Assembly: GCA_011800155.1 (NCBI GenBank)
Contig: JAALGH010000011.1
Span: forward strand, 558,001 to 622,000
DNA from: Flammulina velutipes
Lineage: Eukaryota > Basidiomycota > Agaricomycetes > Agaricales > Physalacriaceae
DNA length: 64,000 bases
Direction: 5' to 3'
Below, piece by piece: positions 58,871-64,000 of this stretch (positions within the stretch are counted from its first letter, which is position 1; each line of letters begins with the position of its first letter). The notes beneath the pieces are model-generated. The model ran no database searches. It was given only the letters and a program-made list of their open reading frames with translations, and was not told where the DNA came from. The position numbers and the translations under genes are program-made.

Positions 58871-59549
58871 CGAACTTGTCTGGACGATTTGATATTTCAA
58901 CAAACTGCTTTTAGACAATCTTCTCATCCCAGCCAGAACGGTTCCGTATCCAAGAGTCAGTCGACGTCAGACCAAACACGTCGGCATGTCTCATTTATCC
59001 TCCACGCATTTTGTGGATAGACAGACATTTCGCAATCGCCTCAGCTCTATTTATAGCACAATACGTGCGCTCAAAACTAGACATACGGTACACTGTCTGC
59101 CGCTTAGATGACCGCGTCTCATTGTGAGTCCTTTCGATACATGCTCTGACATTCTACTGACTCCCAGGTGTAGGACAAAGGTGTTCATTCACACCTGCTT
59201 GCCGCGGAAGCGCAATCCCGAGACAAGACCCTATACGAAAACTGAACAGACTCAGTACTCAGGCCTCAGGTCTGAGTTTGAAGTCTACACGAAACTGCTG
59301 GTATTAATATGTACTAGACGATCCCGCACTTCTTGGATTGTTCTCTCTAAAACTCGACGTCACTCTGCCATTTTCTCTGGGAGTGTCCGGGTTTAAAGGG
59401 GCTGTCGGGGTGTGGTGTGGGTAAAACCCGTACTCTGTCTCATCGATCATGCAGTGCCTCCTCCCGCTCCTGCATAGCCTTCAAATATTCTATAAAACAC
59501 ACCAGAATACTCAGGGAATCGAAACCTCCACCCACCTACTTTCACAACC

Positions 59550-60370
59550 ATGTCTACACCAATCGCTATCTCTGTCTACAAATACTCTATCGTCACACGC
59601 GGTATCCAAACACTCAAGTCCTCCTCGAAACGATTATCCCTCCGGGCTCTTCGTCTGAAGCCGCTAGACAACGTCAGCATCATAGTCAATAGCCTGGTAT
59701 CGGGACTATTCTGCGAGGAAACTCATCCCGACGTCACGTCGCTTTCTGTCAGTTTTGAAGGCTACACCTTTATCACCGATCTTGCCGACGTACTTGCCTT
59801 ATTTCCCAACACCGAGACGTTATCTCTGGAATTCAATTGAAAGAAACGCTTTGCCATCTTCGGTGGAATGGATGCCGCTCAGATTCAAGGTCTATCAACT
59901 ATCCTGCCGAAGTTTCGCAATCTCAAAATTTCGGGATGGAACCAGAGAGTCTGTGACTGGATATCAAGCACTTCCTTCGGGCTTGAGGCGCTTGATCTGA
60001 TTGACAACAGCTGCAATAACTCAATCTATCCAAAACGCTGGTCTACAGAATTATTTCGTCACAATGAGGCATCGCTTCGCCATTTTGACTGTACGTCGGT
60101 TATGATTGGTAATGGTTTCTCCCTTCACCATCCTTAACTGTCACTGATTACATGTCAGTCGATTTAGATGAACCTGCCTTACGGTGCTTAATGAATACCC
60201 TCGGAATAGAGAAATCATCACTGGATAGGAGGGAAGGCGCGGTATTCACGATGCGCTTTGGCAAACAAGGACATGGTATCAAGGCAATCCCGACGTGGTC
60301 CATCGATGAGTCTGGGAAAGCAATCAAACCATTGACACACACTTTGGACATCTTCTCGAAATCTTTTTGA
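59550..60370 (+). pseudogene. Leucine-rich-type gene with one in-frame TGA
   Basis: From ATG 59550 (STPIAISVYKYSIV), the frame runs through LFPNTETLSLEFN to TGA at 59838-59840. It continues in the same frame (MDAAQIQGLSTILPKFRNL) to about 60112, where an intron (gtttct...tgtcag) joins in phase to VDLDEPALRCLMNTLG and a last exon ending at 60370. Only the single TGA interrupts a protein of about 255 residues. Leu-rich spacing and FRNLKISGW, GLEALDLIDN resemble the leucine-rich part of basidiomycete F-box proteins, but no F-box is visible. Related sequences are the decayed copy at 6003-6543 and the fragment at 23480-23680. If an intron covers the TGA the gene could be functional. Confidence 0.5.
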
Positions 60371-60554
60371 TACATTAATATTTATACCATAATGATACCC
60401 TTTTCTGCGTACTTCAGTGTTACGGGGGAGATGAACTGTGAAAGTTGGCGTTAGACGATATCTGACTGCCGATTAAGGAGTAAGTAGAGTGAAGTACACA
60501 TCTAATATGCATGCTTATGCAACTTGCCCTCATGCCCCCGGGGCCCTTGTTGAC

Positions 60555-60960
60555 TGAGCTCAAACTTATCGACGACGAGCGAGAAATTGACTAGAAAACA
60601 TACGGAAAGACAAGCTTATTTCGTGGAGGTTTTGGAGAAGAAAGGAAGCAAAGATGGTTTGCATAAACGACAATGTTGTCTACTACAATGTTCACGGAAT
60701 AGGCCTAAACTTGTAGACGACATACCAGACACTGTCATTGACAACGGCGCACAACAACGAACGCCAGATCCGTCTCGACAATGACCGCAGCTTTGTCCTT
60801 TATCCCTGCCTCGGTACGCAGGCCCTCTGGATCCTCCTTCTAACGTCCAAGACGACAAAAAGCGAGATCACATACAACTGCAGCAGGAGTTCAACCAACT
60901 GCTCGCATCCCTATTTTGCAAACACGCCAAGTTGAGGTAAGCGGCTTTTAACATTCATGG
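60555..60960 (+). pseudogene. Rab-GAP fragment (TBC exons 1-3)
   Basis: The plus strand shows degraded exon 1 (LIDDEREID, then a TAG where the Trp codon should be), exon 2 (frameshifted around CCAGAC; ERQIRLDNDRSFVLYP survives) and exon 3 (ELQQEFNQLLASLFCKHAKLR). Mirror partner of 23040-23330. Part of it lies in the highly identical tract. Confidence 0.75.
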
Positions 60961-61043
60961 AATGAAATACTGACATTCAACTTATGGTATCTACCAGCCT
61001 CCGTTAAGCGAGGCCCCGAGCGTTCGGTTCTGCCTAGGGGAGA

Positions 61044-61931
61044 CTACAGCATCCGTGTGACCGACTCGCGCCATTCCACAACAACATCCTCGACTTCATT
61101 CTTCAGTAGAAGCGCAAGGATCTCTTGGGAGATATCATGGGCGGTATCAGAGGAGATAGAACCAGGATTGACGCCGATCCAAATGACGACTGGGCCGATA
61201 CTCTTCTTCATATCCTCCTCTCCCAACACTCTAGTACGGGTTATGAAGCGGGCAAGGCTAATGGACGAAGAAGGGAGGTTTCGAGCGTTGATTAGGCCAC
61301 AAATCTCTAGACAGACATCGACCCAGACACGATTGAGCGGGGTGCCGAAGACTCCGTGGACCGACTTGACGGGGATATGTTGGCCGACGGGCTTGGGGAA
61401 GAGCGTAGTAAACATATCTGAACGGTAAATAAGTGCGGGGTGATCGCTTTTCCCGGCGATACCATTATAGTATGACGTCCTCTCGTACTCGTCGGGGTCG
61501 TACTTGGAGACAGCGGTGATATCCCTGACGATGGAGGGATTTGACGACGCCACAGTTGTGTCGCTGGAGGTCGGGGAGTCGGGGGGTGTGGACAGGTTAG
61601 AGTCCTTGAAATTGATGCATTGGAGAGCAAATAGGGAGAGTTCTGGACGGAAGATGATAAGTGTGTTAAAGACGCGGGAATAAGTTAAAGGACTCGCTCA
61701 GCAAGTCAGGGTGCTCTCTCATGCTTGCAATCGCCTCCTTGGCAAGATCAGAAACTCCTATGGAGGGAGATGGTAAGTGTGGCGTAGACATGCACAAAGA
61801 CTGAGGGGCTGACCGTCACCTAAAAGACCGGCTTCGGCCAGCTCAGCATCTGTATATGGAAAGGCTTCACAAGCTCAGTATGGAATAGAAGAAGGAAAAT
61901 GATAAGGCTCACTGGCAGTGGCAGGATCCAT
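61044..61931 (-). CDS. Unknown basidiomycete protein family X, right copy
   Basis: Exon 1 (61931-61913, MDPATA), exon 2 (61849-61814) and exon 3 (61757 onward, VSDLAKEAIASMREHPDLL) are joined by good GT-AG introns in phase. The large last exon ends at TAG 61044. Core: KYDPDEYERTSYYNG, DHPALIYRSDMFTTLFPKPV, HGVFGTPLNRVWVDVCLEI, VVIWIGVNPGSISSDTAHDI. I know this layout only as an expanded basidiomycete family of unknown function. Between exon 3 and the core the frame must move by one base at about 61674-61680 (FNLFP to RVFNTLIIFRPE). The left copy shows the same shift. A 31-base GT-AG segment (gtcttt...gtccag) would restore phase if spliced but is very short. Expressed form therefore uncertain. 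Confidence 0.55.
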
Positions 61932-62206
61932 AGTGTTCAGCAAAGTTCGGAGATGGCAGTTCTGTCGACGCCTCCTGTCTCGCATCGGCGGGTGCAGCTT
62001 AGCATCATTCCGAGTGGCGTATCATGCATCTGGAAAGTTGTATGCGAAAGATTAGGACCTTTCCACGTCTCCTTAGTTTTGCGGCACAGCGTACTACATA
62101 TTCACCTGATGCGTGAGGCATTGAGAATGGTAAGTAGTCGACATTGCGAAGCTAAAGTATAATGCTTGTTTATGTAAGCCATGATGGACGCTTGCCTTTG
62201 GCCTTC
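61932..62206. promoter_or_regulatory. Shared divergent upstream region, right arm
   Basis: 275 bases between the family X and Rab-GAP start codons, counterpart of 21831-22100. Conserved head-to-head spacing in both arms supports a bidirectional promoter. No defined factor site seen. Confidence 0.4.
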
Positions 62207-63944
62207 ATGTCGACTGAACTCGAACCCCTCGACGACGAGCAGAAAATTGACTGGGAAACACACAAAAAGGCTAGCTTATTTCCTGGAGGCTTTGGGGAAG
62301 AAAGGCAGCGAATATGGTGCGTATAATGATAGTTGCAGTCCGCAGTTACTCACTCGGAACAGGCCTAAACTGTTAGGTATACCGGACACTGTCGTCGACG
62401 ACAACGAAGGGATATCGCAGGATGCGCACGACGATGAACGCCAGATTCGCCTCGACACCGACCGCAGCTTCGTACTCTATCCCGTAGGTGAACTGCGTCG
62501 GTACGCATCTGGATCCTCCTTCTGACTATTTCCAAGACGACGAAAAGCGAGATCGTGAAGAGCTGCAACAAGAACTCAACCAACTGCTCGTATCTTTATT
62601 TCGCAAACGCCCAAAGCTGAGTTATTTCCAGGCAAGTAGCTTCCTGACGTTTATGAGATGGAAGTCTAACATTTTCGCAGGGATATCATGACATTATAAC
62701 TGTGATATTCCTAACGCTTCCATCTGAGCGGCAGCTGGCGTGCGCTGAAAAGCTTAGTCTCCATCGCATACGAGACTCAATGGGCGCTGGACTGGAACCA
62801 GTGCTCGGTCTAGTTCGGTGCGTTTCCAGCGTGCAGTTTACCTCTTGACTGACTTGCTTAGAGTAATGCAAAACCTCCTTCGAGTGGCCGACCCAGACTA
62901 CTCGCAACTCCTCGAACGGTAACAAATCATCTTTACCATGCAACCAAAAACTCATCACTTCTTAGTGTCTCTCCATTACCGTTCTATGCGCTTTCCAACA
63001 TCCTCACTCTGTTCTCGCATGATATGCCCACCCTACGCCTCATCCAGCACGTCTTTGACTATCTGCTATGTCGCCCTCCGGTCATTATCGTCTACCTCGC
63101 TGCCGCCGTCATTCTGGCACGCAAAGACGAGGTTCGCATACTAGACGAGGAGGATGAAGACGGCATGATTCATTCGCTCTTGAACAGCTTACCCAACATT
63201 ACGGACGGTATCGTAGAGGAACCATCCTTGGAAAAAGAACTGTCATCCCCTCTCGAGGAGCCACTGCAAGAGGAGATAAAGCCGGAACCTGAAGCAGTCT
63301 CTTTGGCCTCTCCTGTCAAACCCGAAACTTCAGGAGAAGATACAGTCCAAGAGAAGAGAGAGGATGAGGACGAGCTCAATCTACTATCTCTCCGCGAGCG
63401 TGACGAACCGCCATTGGAGGAACCTCTTAGCGACGAAAAAACCTCTCCTTCAAAGCCGAAATTCACCATTAGTCTATCCTCCATCCTACTTCACGCGGAC
63501 TTCCTTTACGAGTCGTATCCCCCCACACATCCATCGTTAGCACTCTCAAGCATTATGGGTCCCAACAGTGTCGTACACACGTGGGCTGCGTCCATTTCCG
63601 GAACACTCTCGGACGACGACGCAGAAGACATGGTCCGTCATCCTGAACAGATCGTCTTTCCTCCCCAGCCAGAGATTGCAGAGGAGGAAGAGGACGCGAT
63701 CAAAGTAGAGAAGGCACGGAGGAAACGAAGGAAACTCGTGAAGAAGCGCAGAACGATCGTCATGGCGGCGGTTGTCGTTTTGGGAATTGCGATGGCGATA
63801 TATGGGACGCGGAATGGGGCAATTCCCAGTGGAGATAGGTTGCGTACGACTGGCGGTGAACGCCAGTTCAGGAAGATAGAGGGTTGGATGAGAAACTTTG
63901 TGTTGGGTGGGGCGGCTTGGGTTTTAGATATCGGACGAAGATGA
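62207..63944 (+). CDS. TBC1D20/Gyp8-like Rab GTPase-activating protein, right copy
   Basis: Six exons (62207-62316, 62363-62487, 62537-62631, 62681-62817, 62862-62918, 62966-63944) total 1503 bases, giving 500 residues. The N-terminal TBC domain has the Arg finger in IRLDTDRSF and the Gln finger in YFQGYHDI, followed by PTLRLIQHVFDYLLCRPP. After an acidic disordered region and a basic patch (KARRKRRKLVKKRR), one hydrophobic segment (IVMAAVVVLGIAMAIYG) should anchor it to the ER or Golgi, as in TBC1D20/Gyp8, which stimulate GTP hydrolysis on Rab1/Ypt1-type GTPases. Exon lengths 1-5 equal those of the left copy, and intron 3 again has a GC donor. The last exon is nine bases longer than in the left copy. 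Both copies look functional. Confidence 0.88.
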
Positions 63945-64000
63945 AGGGTATGTAGGCACTGTTGTATTAGGAGCTGCAGCTAATCATTATTCTTAGTTAT

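Larger units (their letters stand above)
53470..64000. repeat. Right arm of large inverted segmental duplication
   Basis: Mirror image of 20045-26161, longer because the PP2C-like unit is present three times and the leucine-rich-type gene is kept at full length. It continues to the window edge: even the 50 bases after the Rab-GAP stop resemble the left flank (ttattcttagtt), so the outer boundary lies at or beyond 64000. Confidence 0.85.

Noticed and set aside
20103..63944. Assembly artefact as the cause of the inverted arms
   Set aside because: The arms differ by many substitutions, indels, PP2C copy number and separate lesions, which an assembly duplication would not produce.

Overview
The window is nuclear DNA of a filamentous basidiomycete, most likely a mushroom-forming Agaricomycete. 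Genes on both strands are split by many GT-AG introns of about 45-60 bases. The gene content is typical of that group: F-box proteins with N-terminal coiled segments, a class I sesquiterpene synthase, DUF6534-like seven-helix membrane proteins, a PC-esterase, an SR-type GBP2-like protein and a bifunctional trehalose phosphatase. There are no prokaryotic operons, CRISPR arrays or phage genes.

Layout. 1-6.8 kb: one unrecognised gene (2.2-3.4 kb), copy 1 of a 1.8-kb direct repeat (3.8-5.7 kb) and a decayed leucine-rich-type gene. 6.8-15.9 kb: three ordinary genes, namely a PC-esterase-like membrane protein, a two-RRM RNA-binding protein and an ERMP1-like M28 metallopeptidase. 15.9-20.06 kb: a gene-poor stretch and copy 2 of the direct repeat. 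20.1-26.2 kb: left arm of an inverted segmental duplication. 26.2-53.4 kb: single-copy spacer holding a Vps3/Vps39-like gene without its N-terminal domain, two DUF6534-like genes flanking tRNA-Cys(GCA) and TPS2, a GBP2-like gene, a sesquiterpene synthase, a small unknown gene, an acid sphingomyelinase-like phosphodiesterase, two F-box genes, a polyol dehydrogenase and a secreted repeat protein. 53.5-64 kb: right arm.

The most striking feature is the mirror-image duplication. From outside inwards both arms carry a TBC1D20/Gyp8-like Rab-GAP gene, a divergently transcribed unknown gene (here family X), a fragment of the same Rab-GAP gene, a leucine-rich-type gene (C-terminal fragment only on the left), a joint between a Rab-GAP 5' fragment and a Vps3/39-like fragment, and PP2C-like phosphatase genes. 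The phosphatase is single on the left (frameshifted) and triplicated on the right (two intact, one interrupted). Both Rab-GAP copies are complete by my exon reconstruction, with arginine and glutamine fingers and a C-terminal membrane anchor. The remaining paralogues are in several stages of decay. A tract of about 700 bases around family X is nearly identical between arms while its flanks differ strongly, which suggests gene conversion. Such arms could mediate inversion of the roughly 27-kb spacer.

All exon structures were read by eye from splice consensus, phase and protein continuity. No search or alignment was run, so family names rest on motif recognition.
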